From CAYXZO01 sp964469505 (GTDB lineage Bacteria > Fidelibacterota > UBA8477 > JABMPR01), in assembly GCA_964469505.1 (NCBI GenBank), contig CAYXZO010000018.1, positions 1-40,555 of the forward strand: a stretch of 40,555 nucleotides of DNA, given 5' to 3'. Below are positions 40,186 through 40,555 of this stretch, piece by piece; positions within the stretch are counted from its first letter, which is position 1; each line of letters opens with the position of its first letter. The position numbers and the translations under genes were made by a program. The notes beneath the pieces are model-generated. The model was not told the origin of the DNA, ran no database searches, and saw nothing but the letters and a program-made list of their open reading frames with translations.

Positions 40186-40267
40186 GGAAAAATGCACTTT
40201 TTAGGGGATTTTTTACCCCGAAGAGGGAAAGACGACGGTAGACAGCTCGCCAGCTTGCGGGTAGAGG

Positions 40268-40293
40268 ACAGAAAAGGGAAACAGGAAACTGAA
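40268..40293. repeat. Degenerate GGGAAAC-type simple repeat, short copy
   Basis: CAGAAAAGGGAAACAGGAAA followed by CTGAA is the opposite-strand sense of the GTTTCC family at 4919-5204. Confidence 0.5.
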
Positions 40294-40316
40294 GGTTGGA
40301 ATCAGGAGGATGACAG

Positions 40317-40332
40317 TCCGCCAGCAGGCGGA
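40317..40332. repeat. Palindrome TCCGCCAGCAGGCGGA
   Basis: TCCGCC-AGCA-GGCGGA is a perfect six-base stem with a four-base loop. It is like the TCCCGC-TGTG-GCGGGA hairpin at 20717-20732 in size. No T-run follows. Confidence 0.5.
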
Positions 40333-40400
40333 TCAGGACCACCTATTTATGACCGGTTTCCTCGAGGATGATCGGGAACCGCTCGTGGATCAGGATACTA

Positions 40401-40426
40401 GTGGCTGAGCCCAGCCGAAACCACCA
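40401..40426. repeat. Dispersed degenerate repeat, second copy of the 4843-4867 type
   Basis: GTGGCTGAGCCCAGCCGAAA followed by CCACC is related, on the opposite strand, to GGCTTCGACTGAGTTTAGCC at 4843-4862. Confidence 0.45.
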
Positions 40427-40555
40427 GGTCGGCATATCTGGTTCCCTCAATTACGCTTGGGGACCGGTGCCGGAGGACTGCTGACAGCATGAAGAAGATA
40501 TATAAGGCAATATGTTAAGAGGGTAATTTTGGTAGACGAAGTTCCTCCTTAATTT

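Larger units (their letters stand above)
40186..40555. other. Gene-free region upstream of the dcw operon
   Basis: About 370 bases to the window edge without a believable gene. It contains the inverted GGGG-ATTTTTTA-CCCC stretch near 40204-40219, a GGGAAACAGGAAAC repeat at 40268-40293, a palindrome at 40317-40332 and a dispersed repeat at 40401-40426. The open frame at 40160-40342 (minus) runs over these repeats and is not a gene. Confidence 0.5.

Overview
The window is a chromosomal stretch of a diderm (Gram-negative-type) bacterium. The evidence is an outer-membrane secretin, a lipoprotein, a near-complete type IV pilus machine, and a division/cell-wall cluster whose MurE carries the meso-diaminopimelate motif DNPR. 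Moderate GC, dense operons with overlapping genes, a DUF4900-like pilus protein, and degenerate simple repeats in nearly every gene-free gap suggest a metagenome-derived genome from the FCB side of the tree (Calditrichaeota/Marinimicrobia/KSB1-like). That placement is an inference from gene style only. A 100-N scaffold gap at 8125-8224 shows the sequence is an assembled draft.

Layout. (1) 1-1026: the decayed right part of an IS481-like insertion sequence, whose transposase is broken by two stops and one frameshift. (2) 1494-4511: an iron-uptake operon, fur-feoA-feoB plus a 47-residue Cys-rich FeoB partner, preceded by a good Fur-box candidate. (3) 4559-4675: tRNA-Ala(CGC) behind a near-consensus promoter. 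(4) 4676-5331: a gene-free, repeat-rich spacer. (5) 5332-20709: a type IV pilus operon in the order pilin, pilT, two pseudopilins, a large PilX/DUF4900-like protein interrupted by the gap, pilM, pilN, pilO, pilP, pilQ, a 965-residue Ig-repeat lipoprotein, pilB, pilC, pilD. (6) 20791-22128: a divergent class-III aminotransferase ending in a strong terminator. (7) 22585-23841: an MscS-type channel whose C-terminal tail and stop codon lie in intergenic-type repeat DNA. (8) 24265-40109, minus strand: the dcw cluster mraZ-rsmH-ftsL-ftsI-murE-murF-mraY-murD-ftsW-murG-murC-ftsQ-ftsA-ftsZ. It has overlapping or nearly touching genes, a recognisable promoter and putative MraZ sites in front, and a terminator behind.

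How the genes work together. Both an extension ATPase (PilB) and a retraction ATPase (PilT) are present with the full PilMNOP alignment complex, secretin, platform protein and prepilin peptidase. This points to a retractable type IV pilus rather than a type II secretion system. The large lipoprotein between secretin and PilB, and the large PilX-like protein, are the least understood parts and the best candidates for lineage-specific biology. The dcw operon supplies the cytoplasmic Mur ligases, lipid I and II synthesis, the septal synthase FtsW/FtsI, and the FtsA/FtsZ ring. I saw no CRISPR array, toxin-antitoxin pair, restriction system or phage genes. Apart from the points listed as findings, the window is mostly well-known housekeeping and pilus machinery.
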